64,000 nucleotides of DNA, from the NCBI GenBank assembly GCA_028386065.3, contig JAKUCV010004518.1:1-64000 (forward strand), read 5' to 3'. This stretch comes from Turnera subulata. Lineage: Eukaryota; Streptophyta; Magnoliopsida; Malpighiales; Passifloraceae. Shown in pieces: positions 50,650-64,000 of this stretch. The translations under genes were made by a program, and so were the position numbers. Position 1 is the stretch's first letter. Each line of letters opens with the position of its first letter. The notes under the pieces are model-generated. The model saw nothing but the letters and a program-made list of their open reading frames with translations, was not told the DNA's origin and did no database searches.

Positions 50650-52984
50650 TATTGACCGGGACGGGAAAGGGGTGCCGGTACAGAGAGGAGGAGTGACCCT
50701 GCGATGAAATAGGAGCTTGTGTTGTTATCTGTTTCTACTAGTTGTCACGCAAAGGTCATTTCTTTTTTATGAAACCTAAAGTTAGGGTATGTATGTGTCA
50801 GTAGTATTCTCTCTGTTTTCTTTTTCCTTTTTTTAAACTCTTATTTACCAGGATTAGGAAGGATGCTTTTATTCGGGGCATGCCCGTGGCGTGGTGTAAA
50901 TGTATCTTAATTAAGTATTGTTAATTCATAACTGAAGATATTTTCGGCAAGTTTAGCATGTGCATAAGCTCGTGTGATTATTTAGTTGGAGTTCTTTTTG
51001 TTTTCCTAGAAATGGGTTTGAATTGATTAGGAAAAATGCCTCATCATTTTTTGTATTCATTATTTTTTTAACCTAAAGTAATCCCGATCGGGCTAAGGTC
51101 GTAGAACTAATTATGGTGGACGAATCTCACAAAATTTTCAGCATACATAAAAACTCAAAACTTGGTAATCCTTAAATTAAGCAGAGTCCGGGTGATATTA
51201 ATGCGGGTTTGGTCCAAGTGATAGACATTTAGTTCTGCTTAAGCAAAGTCTCGGGTTTGAGTTTTCGTGTACGCAGAAAATTCCTATTGAGAGACTCACC
51301 CACCGTAACTAGGTGCACAACCCGAGTCGAATCCAGATTAGTCGGGGCCAAGCTCGGGATATCGAATGGATAACAAAAAAAATTGGAATAGAGTGATATT
51401 TCGGAGTCGATTATCCGCTTACCAATCCCAAGTTGGTTTTTGCATTCATTGTTGCTTAGACAAGACATAACGTAAAAATTTGTTTGAGGAAACTTTTTTT
51501 TACTTAAAAAAAAACGTAGTAGTAGTACTAGTGGATAAAAATTAAAAACAGATAGGAGTTTCGGATTTCGGATCTTTACTGTCACCAGTGGACGAAAGCC
51601 AGCTCCCATCATGGGCATGTGTGTTGCAATCTTCCCCGCCCATAACGCGGTGACATTATTCTAAGCCATTACTTTTCTTGAAATTTGGAATTTCTGATTC
51701 CAGATTGATTGAATTGAACCTCCATGCCAGTGGCCAATCAGATAATGTTTTCACTTCTGATTCTGACTCTTGATTGAGATCTATATGTTTATTTAAAAGA
51801 ATAAAATTCTCTGTCGATCGATCTCGAACCACTAATATATAAAAAAACCAAACAGTAATCAAATTGATATTTGATACACTTTGAGTACCTGGAATGGAAG
51901 AAAAGAAAAATTAAGTGAATCAAATTGTGTACGTATATTAGAGTTTCGTGAGAGAAGGCATTGTATAGTCCACCTAGATTAGAGAGTTTCGTGGTTGAGA
52001 TTTTTACAGGGTATAAAGTAAAACGACAATGTAAGCCCAAGATGGAAATATAAAAGAGTATCAAAATAAAAAAAAAAAGAAAGAAAGAAAGAAAAGAAAG
52101 AGAGAGTAGCTGGGGTTTAGAGTTTATTTTAGATTTTTAGTTTCTGTGGTTTATATGTGAATCACAATATTCAAAGTTTGTTAACACTTCGTAAGTCCCA
52201 AACTGAATTTTCAGACTTAGGTTCAGGGGGACTTACCAACAAATTTTAATTAAAGTGGACTACAATAACGATTGAGGTATTAAGATTAGTTTTTTTTGGT
52301 ACATTGGAACTTAGAACTTAGAAACTACTCAGCAATTTTCATTCCAAACCACCTTAATCCACCCATTGGGAATGAGGGTGGAATGCCATTACGATTTACG
52401 AGGTTTAAGATTCTACATTAATATCTTGTTCAATAACTAAATTTTGTCAAAATTAAATTTGTAATCCTTGCCTACTTACTAAAATTTCTAATTTTAGTAT
52501 TATAATTTAGGAATTAATAATAGAAAGTTCTTTTAAATGTGGGCTCAGCAAATTTGCTTAGAGTTACAGTTATAAATTATCCACCAAAGGATAATAAATA
52601 TTTGAACTCATGCTCATTGAACTCTAACCAATTAAATCAACAATTATCCCATATTTAACTTTTAAAAGTACGTGCGAGTATTAGATAGATGACCATCTTT
52701 TTTTAAGAAACAGTGAGCTAAACTTTTATTCGGAATGAATAAACTTTACATAGCAATAACTTATTTCAGCACAGAGAAAACCAAAAGCTTTCTGTGGCAG
52801 GTACATAGTCCAATTGATAAAGTAGAGGTACTGCCTTATTACAATTCCTTGAAATAAACTTTGACTGAAAAGAAATAAGCGTTGGATTATTAAGAGCAGA
52901 ATGGGATTGGAGAGCTGGAATATGCTTGATTGGTGGCCAATGCTCCAAGTCTTGAATGATGGCTCCTGAAGATAATATGGTAGG
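50650..52984. other. Promoter side of RD21 copy 1 and spacer
   Basis: No gene supported. Contains a SINE (51203-51381) and a purine microsatellite near 52068-52107 (gaaa/gaga). The rest is AT-rich. Confidence 0.5.
51203..51381 (+). mobile_element. tRNA-derived SINE
   Basis: About 180 bp with an A-box-like tggtccaagtgatag near 51210 and a B-box-like gggtttgagtt near 51251, spaced as in RNA polymerase III promoters. The body then shows 'aattcctattgagagactcaccc' and 'aactaggtgcacaacccg', and the copy ends in an A-run at 51373-51381. This arrangement fits plant SINEs. No clean target duplication was found, though gtgatatt occurs close to both ends. Confidence 0.7.
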
Positions 52985-53249
52985 TGTTTTTTAGGCTTCA
53001 ATACAATTTACCCCCCAGTACTTTTGGTCAAAATAGGATCACCCCCTGACAAAAACAAACCGGTATTTGACCCCCTAAATTTTATAATTCCATATTTTAC
53101 CTCATTCCGTTAGTTGATTTAAGTCCGTTTAATTGATTTTGATGGAATACACACAGAGGTGACAAGTGGCAAGATCTTAGCCATCCGATGATGATGGCAA
53201 AAAATTATCTTTTTTTCCAAAAAATTGCCTTTTTTCCCAAAGAATTATA

Positions 53250-53600
53250 CTTAACAAAGAATTATTTTTTTACATAAAAGGCCAAAAAAATTTATTAATA
53301 AAAAGAAAAAAAGGAAAAAATTTGTTTTTCTTTACATAAAAAGGAAAAAAGAACAAAAAGTCTTCTTTTTACAAAAAAAAATGCAAAAAATAAATCTACT
53401 TAACAAAAAATAATTTTTTTAACAGAAAAAGGCAAAAAAATTCTACTTAACAAAAAATATTTTTTAACAAAAAAAAGACAAAAAAATTCTACTTAACAAA
53501 CAATTTATCAAAAAAGGCAAAAAATAATTCTAATTAACAAAAAAATGTTTTTTTCACAAAAAAAGGCAAGAAAGAATTCTACTCAACAAAATATTAATTT
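53250..53600. repeat. Degenerate A-rich tandem repeat inside the MULE
   Basis: The phrase 'aattctacttaacaaaaaat', followed by a T-run and 'acaaaaaaaggcaaaaaa', recurs about six or seven times with a period near 45-60 bp and many indels. Confidence 0.7.
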
Positions 53601-53939
53601 TAAAAAAATAAAATATATAATTTAAAATATTTATATAACAGAAAAATAAAAGAGAGGAAATAGGGAGTGATAAAGTTTGCCTCCCCACCCAAATTTTCAA
53701 CGCCTACTGCTTTTACTTCTTTTTCAACAAATTAATAAATACCACCAGCATGTCTGAAAAACCAAGTAAAAATTATTTTTTCTACAAAAAATAAAAAAAA
53801 GAATTCTACTCAAGAAATATTATTTGTGTTCAGTCACAAAATTTATTTTTTATAAAGATTCAAAATCTTTGTTTAAGTTAACAGCGTATCCAATCTAAAC
53901 AAGACCCAGTTTTTATCAATTCACAAGCCTTTACCTTCA

Positions 53940-54310
53940 CAGTTTCTAATTCAACTTCTTCATCTACCAGTACAATTATACCTCTAGAGAGCAACAATCT
54001 TCTTCCATGAAAATCCCTGAACATACACTTGTTAGGTTCCATTTTGTCTCCTTATTATGTACCTCGTTAGCAACTACTACAAATTTTACTACTTCTTCTA
54101 CTTCATCTTTCTCGAGCAAGAAATCTCTCTACCCTCAAAGAAACAGTACTCGGAAACCCTCACATCTATGACTTTCGCGAAATCTGCAGAGCCACCAACA
54201 ACTTCTTAAACAAACCCTTCTCTTTCTCTTCCTCCTCCACTTCTTGGCGCTGCAAAATCCACGGGGCAAAGGAGGATTTTCGGCCGGGGTGGCCGAGGAG
54301 GAGGAGGTGG
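53940..54310 (+). pseudogene. Captured protein-kinase gene fragment inside the MULE
   Basis: Between about 54040 and 54290 the plus strand can be read in two adjoining frames, first Thr/Ser-rich (TTTNFTTSSTSSFSSKKS) and then 'TLKETVLGNPHIYDFREI' and 'CRATNNFL', followed by a Ser run and 'SWRCKIHG'. The motif PHIYDFxEIxxATNNF sits just before the kinase domain in plant receptor-like kinases. From memory the arrangement resembles the Arabidopsis At3g57120-type kinase. The kinase core itself is absent, and sequence after 54290 turns into purine-rich repeats. A frameshift separates the two parts. Confidence 0.55.
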
Positions 54311-54842
54311 GTTTGGATTTGGAGGAGGCGAGGAAGGAGAGGAGGGAGGAAGAAAGGGGAGACAGTGAGGGAGGAAGAAGGGGGGACAGGGAGACAGTAA
54401 GGGAAGGAGGGAGAGGCGATGGATTTTGGTAGATGGAGGTGTGGCCGGCGAGGAGGATGAGGAAGAGGAGGAATGAAAAGAAGAAGGAGAAGAAGGAAGA
54501 AAAAGGAAAAAAAGAAAAAAAATAAGAAAAAAATAAATGTCCGGTGGAGAAAAAGAAAAGAGAAAAAGAAAGAAGAAAAAGAAAGAAGAGAAAAAAGGAA
54601 GAAAAAAGGAAAGTTAGAAAAAAAAGAAGAAAGAATTAGGGCACAAATCAACGGTTCAAAAGTGTCAATCATCCGGAAGCTCCGTCAACTCTTGTAACGG
54701 AGTTGGAATCGGGTCAACCGTAGGGGGTAAACCGCGAAATTACAAAGTTTAAGGGGTCAAATACCGGTTTTTTTTTGTCAGGGGGTGATCCTATTTTGAC
54801 CGAAAGTACAGGGGGGTAAATTGTAATGAAGCCTGTTTTTTA

Positions 54843-54990
54843 TTGCGACATATGTGTTTCCTTTGACTACATTCTACGCAGGTGGAATCCATCTGCCTGC
54901 TCTGGTTGGTCGTTGTTCCTTTGGACTTCTAACGTTAGCTGGAGAGGTTGCAAAAGTTGCCAATCTCTTTTGGGTGTCTTGAATGTTCTT
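54843..54990. other. Short host segment between the MULE and the second LINE
   Basis: About 150 bp with an exon-like composition after 'ctacgcag' near 54881. It can be read open to the LINE junction, but I recognise no family. Confidence 0.35.
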
Positions 54991-55009
54991 AAAATGCTAG
55001 CTTATTTCA

Positions 55010-57311
55010 GTGGAATGGTTCCACCACTGTTGCTTTTAACCCTACTCGGGGCATTCGGCAAGGGGACCCTCTGTCACCTTACCTGTTCGTTTTATGTATG
55101 GAGAGATGGGCTTAGCTTATAAATCTTTCAGTGGATTCTGGGGTATGGAAATTTCTGGTTTTTGGTGCTGCAGGGCCTCATTTATCTCATATATTTTTTG
55201 CAGATGATCTATTGCTATTTGCGGAGGCTTCTCTGCATCAGGTGGATATTATTCGCCAAGTCCTTAATTCTTTCTGTGCTGCCTCGGGTCATAAAGTTAA
55301 TGCAGAAAAATCGATGATTTTCTTTTCTAAAGGTGTTCCGGAACCTATCCAGAATAGCATCAGTCAGGCCTTGGGGTTTGCTCCAACAAAGGACCTTGGT
55401 CGCTATCTCGGTGTTAACTTTATTCATGGAAGAACGATTTGCTCTCATTTTCGGTTTATGGAGGAAGCTCTCGACAATAAACTTGCGGGTTGGAAGGTCA
55501 ATTCACTCTCTTTTGTTGGCCGTCTGACCCTTACCAAATCGGTTCTCCAGGCTCTCCCTACATATGTTATGCAAACCATGAATGTACCGATTTCGGTGTG
55601 TGCTACTTTAGATAAGAAAACTCGGGCTTTTCTCTAAGGTTCTAGTGAGGATCGTCGTAAGATGTCCTTGGTTAAATGGGATACTGTTTTGTGCCAGTAA
55701 GCATACAGGGGGCCTGGGGCTTTGCAAAATGTCTTTACATAATGAAGCTCTGCTGACGAAGCTTGCATGGACTCTAATTTCTCGGCCGCAAGCCCTATGG
55801 GTTTGTATTCTACGTGCCAAGTATAATGCTGGAGATGGTTTGATTCCTTTTGTGGTCAAGCGACAACGAATGTCCCATATATGGAGGGGTATTGTTAACG
55901 TTTGGGATATGATCTTAAAGGGAGTGTCTTGGGCCTTGGGAGATGGGTATTCTGTGAAATTCTGGACAGACGCATGGGTTTTTGGTCAGCCGCCTCTTAA
56001 CACTTTTGTCAGTGTTCCACTTCTAGTTCGTTGGTTGGAGCTTTCAGTTTCGTATTTTGTCTCTAATTAGGGACAGTGGAATTGGGAGTTAATTGTTCCT
56101 TATCTTCCTTCCGATGTCTGTGATAGAATTGCAAGTATGCTTCCTCCTTCCCCAATGTGTGGCCGTGACTCAGTGGCATGGGCTCATGATTCCTCAGGTT
56201 TATGCACTGCTAGAAGGGCCTTTCGGGTCCTCTCTCCATAGGGTGAGGCCTCTTTGCTATGGAAGCGAATCTGGCACCTTAAGGGGCCTTATCGTATTTG
56301 TACATTTCTATGGCAAGTGGCTAATGAAGGGATTATGACTAATCTACAGCGAGTCCGCCGGCATGTCGCTACTATTGATACGTGCCCCCGCTGCCATTTG
56401 CAACCGGAGTCCGTCTTACATGCGCTTAGGGACTGCCCTCCAGTCTCCTTGCTATGGCGATCCATTTTACCTCCTCTGATGTCGCAGGAGTTCTTTGAGC
56501 TTTCTTTGACTACTTGGTTGTCGTGGAATTTACATTCAGGCCGTGGGGGAGTGATGCTAGGCCATGGGATATTCTTTTTGCAACTGCACTTTGGTGGGTA
56601 TGGAAGTGGCATAATGCACTTGTGTTTGAGAATGTAGAGCGACTGGTGCCTGGGTGTCATCACTTTGTTCTCTAGCAGATTGATGCCTTCATGCGTAGCT
56701 TTGAGTCCCAAGCCGCAGTCTTGGGACCTAGGATTCAACGGTCGACACGGTATATTAGCTGGAAGGTGCCTGCTCAGGGGTGGTGGAAACTGAACGTTGA
56801 TGGGCATGCTTACAGGAGGACTCGAGGATTTCCTGTGGCGGTGTTGTCCGTGATGCTCAGGGTTCCTGGGTGGGTGGTTTTACTCATCATATTGGCACCG
56901 GGTCGACAATTTTGGCGGAGCTTTGGGCTGTGTTAGATGGTTTATCGATAGCATGGGAAATTGGTTGTCGGAAGTTGGAGGTTGAATCGGATTCAATGAT
57001 GGTGGTGGATATGGTTCTAGGCAGAAGTCATGTACCTGCAAGCTATACCTCCTTTTTTGTGTCCATTCAGCATTGGCTCCAACGGGATTGGGATGTATTG
57101 ATTAAACATGTATATCGTGAAGCCAATATGTTAGCTGATTGCTTGGCTAGGTTAGGTCAGTCTTACCCCTTTGGTCTCCAGTACTTGGATGCACCTCCTG
57201 TAGCCTGTCTTTCTGTTCTGCATGCTGATGCTGCAGCTGTGGCACGCCCACGCACTTTGCCCGTAACATAATTTCTTAATAATAAGCCTTGAGCCACCCT
57301 ATTTACCAAAA
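55010..57311 (+). mobile_element. 5'-truncated LINE with RNase H, 19-bp target duplication
   Basis: The direct repeat aaaatgctagcttatttca at 54991-55009 and 57312-57330 brackets a 2.3-kb insert ending in an A-run. The insert begins inside RT ('[22 protein letters not shown]'), shows the catalytic 'FFADDLLLFAEA' near 55190-55230, 'LGRYLGVNFIHGR', zf-RVT 'CPRCHLQPESVLHALRDC' (about 56380-56440), and an RNase H with 'WWKLNVDGHA', 'ILAELWAVLDGL', 'EVESDSMMVVDMV' and 'REANMLADCLARLG'. Frameshifts and stops occur near 55120, 55637, 55700, 56070, 56220 and 56640. It is inactive. Confidence 0.94.
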
Positions 57312-58169
57312 AAAATGCTAGCTTATTTCAACTTTTCAAAATAAACCAACATTTTCAACCTGCATATTGTGGATGCAGCAACCAAATCTAGACTTATTGC
57401 CCTTATCGACCGATAAACTCCTTCTTCCAAGACAATTTAACATTCATAACTCTACAGACTACGTGACCCAAAACCTACCAACTATTTAGTGCATATATGC
57501 CCAAAACGTTTCTCTCTAACTTCTAATGTAGAATTTGAGTCATCACATATAGTATAACTGAGATTATAGCCTATGGAAGCTAGCAAGAAATATGTAAAGG
57601 GTAGCAATAGAACCTCAAGGATACCGGCTACCAAGCAATTTTCATTAGAAATTAGCTTACATCCAGATGTTGTTATTTTATTTGGATGGTTATGTTATGC
57701 CGGTTTGTGTTATGCAATCGTTGTATTATCTCGTATTTCTTAATTATTTAATATGATATGCTTTGACGAAAAGAAAGCAAACAAATTCCAGGATTTGAAG
57801 GTCTGGTGAACCTCCCGATAAGAAAAAGCGCACGAAGCTAAATGGATTTCATTGATGTTGTAGCCCATGTGGGTAAAAATATTAAAGCGGAGGGGGTAAA
57901 AAGATCAGTTTATTTTGATGAGGTGGTGTTTTATTTTAAAATTAAAGGGGAGGGGGTTAAAATGGTTTTAACCCAGCCCACTTGTAAGAACCACGAACAA
58001 CCAAAATGGATTAATGTATGGCGGCCTATATTTTACGACAAGGCCGAATAACGAGTTTAGAAAAAACAAAAAACGAAAATCATAAAAGCGGTGAAACAAA
58101 ACATATTGCAATTTATAGAGGAAAACAGAGTTTGATTTTTTTTTTTGAGAATTAAAACAGAGTCGGAAT

Positions 58170-58252
58170 CTGATAAAAGAAAACTTGAACTTTTTTTTTT
58201 ATCAAACAAAGAAAACTTGAACTTTTTTTTTTTTATCAAACAAAGAAAACTT
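58170..58252. repeat. Short tandem repeat, about 34-bp unit
   Basis: The unit gaaaacttgaac, a T-run and atcaaacaaa occurs twice in a row, followed by a third partial gaaaactt. Confidence 0.85.
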
Positions 58253-58636
58253 ACTTATAGGGAGGAACTTTAATATTTTATTTCAGGCCAAAATAACACC
58301 TGACGCTGGCCATGTGTCCATCCACCACAGTAATACAGCGTCATCTCTTTGTTTTTTTTAGAATTTATGGCAAAGCAGTCGCAGGCATCTACCAAACAAA
58401 CAGACCAACTGAAGAAAAAGAAGAGAAAAAGGCCATTTTTGTGGAACTTTTTGGATCAAGATGAAGGCTTTATGATCAGTGCCATTTGAATTTCACAATC
58501 CATGGTGAACTAGTTGCAAGAATGTAAGGAGCAAACAAACCGGCCAAAAAAAAAAAAAAAGAAAAAGACCATGGTTGTGATCAAGAGTGTTCAATAGGCG
58601 GATATGTACAGACTTTAGGCTGAAATCCGATAATCT

Positions 58637-58890
58637 TAAACCTTTTTCCTTTAGCCTCTATTTCAGCAAATACGTGGAATCAATTACAAAAAATAACGAA
58701 ATTGAAGAGACAAAAGAAGAGAAATGTTAAATTGATTCAACTGAACACTGATAATTTGCCTAAAAGGCTTCTTCGTTTTGCCTCTCTTTCAGCAAATGCT
58801 GGAACCATTTACAATAAAATACCGACACCGGAGAGACAAATGAGAATTAAGAAACAAATGAGAATAAAATGTCAAATTGCTTCAACGAAT
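58637..58890. repeat. Imperfect tandem duplication, about 125-130 bp unit
   Basis: 58637-58742 and 58766-58890 share the ordered phrases 'gcctct(a/c)tttcagcaaat', 'ggaa(t/c)ca(a/t)ttaca', 'gagacaaa' and 'aaatt(g)...ttcaac(t/g)aa', with substitutions and indels. This indicates an old duplication. Confidence 0.7.
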
Positions 58891-59023
58891 TCAGGTAAAG
58901 CTAAAGGACTCCTGCATTCGCACTAGTTCTATTGATTCTGTGCAATCAAGCAAAGAATACTTCCTCAACCTTCGCCCCCAATAGTCTTTGGGCTGAGAAC
59001 CCCCAAAAAATCCAGGTGACTCC

Positions 59024-61079
<2,056 letters not shown>

Positions 61080-61186
61080 ATTGAGTTCGGTTTCTTTGTT
61101 CTCCTTTTCTCGTTTGTGAGTTAAAGAAGAGGCTTTTGAGTTTGTGTTGTTGATGTGATTGTGATGTGTGTGTGGGTGGTGTTGGG

Positions 61187-61194
61187 TATTTATA
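61187..61194 (-). promoter_or_regulatory. TATA box of RD21 copy 2
   Basis: The minus strand reads TATAAATA, 108 bases upstream of the start codon, in the same sequence context as copy 1. Confidence 0.7.
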
Positions 61195-61199
61195 GGGGA

Positions 61200-63850
61200 A
61201 GGGCGGGAAAGGGAAGGGAATTGATGGAGACGGGAAAGTGATGTTGGTGCAAGAGAAGGGGACAGAAGTTGCGTTGAAGTAGGGGATTGTGTTATCTGGT
61301 TCTTCAGTTTGTCACAGAAAAGTCATCCTCTGTGGACCCTACATTATCTTGTGTGGGTATCCACACCTCTTTTTTTGACCAGAATTAGGATTTTCCTTTC
61401 TTTGCTATTGCTTCATGCAATCTTACTAGTATTACAAAAAAAGAGAGAGATAATTTGATAAAGAAAAGAGAGATAAATACAAGGACAATTAAATTGTTGT
61501 AATAAACGGGAAACTGATGACACATGGGCAAGTTGGGGGCTTTGCCATGTGACAAGAGTAAGGGGGGTTCGTAATTTTCAGTTGGTTTTTCTGTTTCCTT
61601 GCTCAACGGGTTTTCTGTTACCAAGCATTGATTGATCATTGATTATAAAAATGTCCTATTATAAACATGTCATTGTGGGTCGAGATTACACATACAATGC
61701 CTCCATTTTTTTTTTTAAAAAATCATGTCTTATAGGGGAAGAAACGAAGAAGGTAACATGCATGGATAGTTCAGAATTTGGAAGCAAGCAAGCACGATCC
61801 AACAACCACCATGGGCATGAATGTTTAATTCTAGAACGCCATGCAGCGAGCTTACAATCTCTGTTGGAAGTTGGTAGTATTTTTGATTCTTCATTATTGA
61901 AGATACATCCATGTGGACAACTTGACTAGAAAAATAATGTTTCCTCGTACTTTTTTTTTTTTCCTGTCGCCCTTGATTCGAATGAGCTGTATATTTTATT
62001 TAGAAATATCGTATCTATCAAAACCCAAAGGATTTTCAAGGAATATATGTGCTTATAATTTTGTGTTTAGATTCCTGTTTGAACTCTGGATTATTTCATT
62101 CTATCAATGAAGAAAACAAGATACCGAGCATCGTGTACTCATCATATAGGTATGGTCTTTGCAATAATAGTCAGGACTCCGAGTTGCGGTAAGAAACTAG
62201 TAGAAGAAAAGCTAATTTTGTATCTGTTACAATTATCTAAAGCCGTGGACCATCCAATCGCTGACATTGCAATAGGGCCACAGTTCCCGTGACGCCGGGA
62301 GTTATATACTGCACCCTCCTCTGCTGTGGCTTTGTCAGAACTCAGAATTCATTACCATCTCCTCTCTCAATTTCTCGGTGAAGCCATTCTAATTAATGTG
62401 CATGATCTCAGACCTATAAGCCTAGGAGATCCATATATTTCCTTACAAATGTAGGAATCGTTACATGGCTACAAATTATCATCATTGGACCGTCCAAATT
62501 GAAAAAAATGAATTATTTTGTCATAATTCAACAATTATTTTTTTGGACAGTTACCTAGTTCGCTAAGTCTTCATTGACTGGACAAAGTTTTGATACGGGC
62601 TAAGTTTCACTTTTTTGACTCGAAAGACAAAAAGAACCAGGAGGACTCATAATCTTGGGATTTTTCGAAATACCATTAATCAAATATCCGGATAATCTAC
62701 TTCCACAATCAAAATTATACAAAATCAAAAGTAATTCGCACACCAGTATTGAATCATATCCCAATTTCCCGCTTAAATACTCACATGGAGTAACATAAGT
62801 ATCTTGAAATTTGGAACCAAAATTTTTGAACAGAATCTCCATAAATTCAGAATGAGATCATCAGACATTAAAATTTGAACAGACACTGGCTTTTCTTTCC
62901 CAAAGGCAGGGATGACATCAGAAGGCTCCAGAAATTGAACAGATTCTAAATGGAATCTTGAATGAATGGTTGGGTGGGGGGGTCAGGAAGCAATAAATTA
63001 ATGTAGGCTGCCGCCCAGGATCACGCGAGGGTAGTTCTTTACTGTTAAGTATTACCCCAACCGGTGGGGATCGGCCCATGCAAAGTGACGAGGCCATCTT
63101 CGGCCTGTGGACGACATGTGCCTCGCAAATTGAGCCCACTATTTTTTCCTCTTTTTTTAAAAAAGTTGAAGATAATGCCACAGTGGAGCCTAGATCAGCC
63201 CAAACTCTGTATACATCACACATGCTCACCCTTTCCAATGGATCTCCACCGCCCAACAGCCGCAATTTGCATTTACAGAGGTGTATTTGCGTATTCCTAC
63301 ATATTAGTAATTTATTTTTTATATTTCTCTGGCAGCCATGACCTGTTCCTGTTGAAAATAAGGCACAGCCGTCTAATACGGGGAGTTAGGTGAGCACAAG
63401 CTCATGGGATTCCACGTGATGCTTTCAATTAAAAAGTTTAGTTTTTTTTTATATTTTCTATACAAGGCTATATTTACTCCTGTAAATAAAGTCTATCTCT
63501 TTCTTTTTTTTTGTTTTCTCAAATTTATTTATAATGATGGAGATATAAGATATTTATCTCTTTCTTCTTTTTTTGTTTTCCTAAATTTATTACTCACCTT
63601 TTTGCATTGCTTGCACTTTCAGATAATGGAGAAGAAAAAGATATCAAACCCCTCACGTCAGATATAACCTCCATATTCAAGTTCTGCATACTCTACAATG
63701 ATGGGATTTGTCAAGGACATAGAATTTGTGATTAATGGGATTTGGGGTTTTTGGTATTCCGAAATTTTAAATTTGTACTAATATTGTATCTTGAATTTTT
63801 TTTTGCTAATTTTGTAGCCTATTTTTGTTTTCTTTTTTTAATGAAAGTAG
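61200..63850. other. Promoter side of RD21 copy 2 and gene-free spacer
   Basis: Only short unsupported frames. A GC-richer patch at about 62995-63145 has no gene or RNA signature I recognise. Confidence 0.5.
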
Positions 63851-63855
63851 CCTAT

Positions 63856-63995
63856 TTTTGTTAATTGTACCAATTTTGAACTCTGAGCAACTTCTCAGCA
63901 GGGATGACAAGTCTCGCTCTGTGACCACATGGCGCCACTCACTGGGAACACGTGGCACCCCTCTCTGGGATACATGATTGATACAATTAACAAAA
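63856..63995. repeat. Inverted repeat at the window end
   Basis: ttttgttaattgtaccaat at 63856-63874 is complementary to attgatacaattaacaaaa at 63977-63995 with one mismatch. The enclosed 100 bp is GC-richer than its surroundings. It could be a small MITE or part of one, but the window ends here and no target duplication can be checked. Confidence 0.6.
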
Positions 63996-64000
63996 GTTGG

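Larger units (their letters stand above)
52994..54833 (+). mobile_element. Mutator-like element (MULE), non-autonomous, carrying a gene fragment
   Basis: The terminal inverted repeats are about 97 bp each: ggcttcaatacaatttaccc at the left (52994-53090) and its complement ending attgtaatgaagcc at the right (54736-54833). The 9-bp direct repeat tgtttttta lies at 52985-52993 and 54834-54842, the target length of the Mutator superfamily. No transposase is encoded. The interior holds an A-rich repeat block, a kinase-gene fragment and purine-rich sequence. It is therefore non-autonomous, and of the Pack-MULE kind if the captured fragment is confirmed. Confidence 0.9.
57331..59023. other. Spacer downstream of RD21 copy 2; small repeats
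   Basis: No gene supported. Bases nearest 59023 are probably the protease 3' untranslated region. Confidence 0.5.

Noticed and set aside
54166..54672. A 168-residue minus-strand open frame rich in Phe, Leu and Ser inside the MULE
   Set aside because: It is the complement of purine-rich low-complexity sequence (gaa/gga runs) and has no conserved motif. The kinase fragment is on the opposite strand.

Overview
The window is a stretch of flowering-plant nuclear DNA, almost certainly from a eudicot. It is AT-rich and gene-sparse, has short introns with GT-AG borders, and contains many retrotransposon remnants. The genes are a D3-type cyclin, a plant-type PTEN2 phosphatase, a C2-domain protein with a Pro/Tyr-rich tail, and two granulin-bearing RD21-type cysteine proteases. 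I cannot name the species from the sequence.

Layout. Bases 1-14,000 are mostly transposon-derived. They hold two abutting LINE fragments in opposite orientation, a short SINE-like retroposon, and two related solo LTRs of about 1.3 kb. Between the solo LTRs lies a complete but mutated Ty1/copia element (5956-11554) with a 5-bp target duplication. A piece of an RNA polymerase subunit gene (NRPB3-like), broken by two single-base deletions, sits at 14210-14446. Bases 14,450-23,700 contain no gene I can support, only small LINE 3' ends and repeats. A CYCD3-like cyclin with four exons lies on the minus strand at 23711-25379. A tRNA-Arg(ACG) is at 28823-28895. A 5.1-kb, 5'-truncated LINE with an exact 16-bp target duplication occupies 31456-36559.

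From 37,961 to 61,079 there are four genes, all on the minus strand: the C2-domain protein (7 exons), PTEN2 (12 coding exons plus an intron in the 5' leader), and two RD21-type proteases (5 exons each, with matching internal exon lengths). The proteases are a tandem duplicate pair. Their spacer has been enlarged by a Mutator-like element (52994-54833, 9-bp target duplication) that carries a protein-kinase gene fragment, and by a second 5'-truncated LINE (55010-57311, 19-bp target duplication). Bases 61,200-64,000 hold no recognisable gene.

The intact genes act in separate processes: G1/S cell-cycle entry, phosphoinositide/protein dephosphorylation, membrane or calcium signalling, and vacuolar proteolysis. 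I see no pathway linking them. I did not find a new multi-gene system. The most informative observations are structural: a 107-bp tandem duplication that copies a PTEN2 exon without its splice acceptor, a gene-capturing Mutator-like element, a solo LTR whose empty-site paralogue is in the same window, and the broken NRPB3 fragment. Exon borders were read by eye from splice signals and reading-frame continuity and have not been checked against transcripts.
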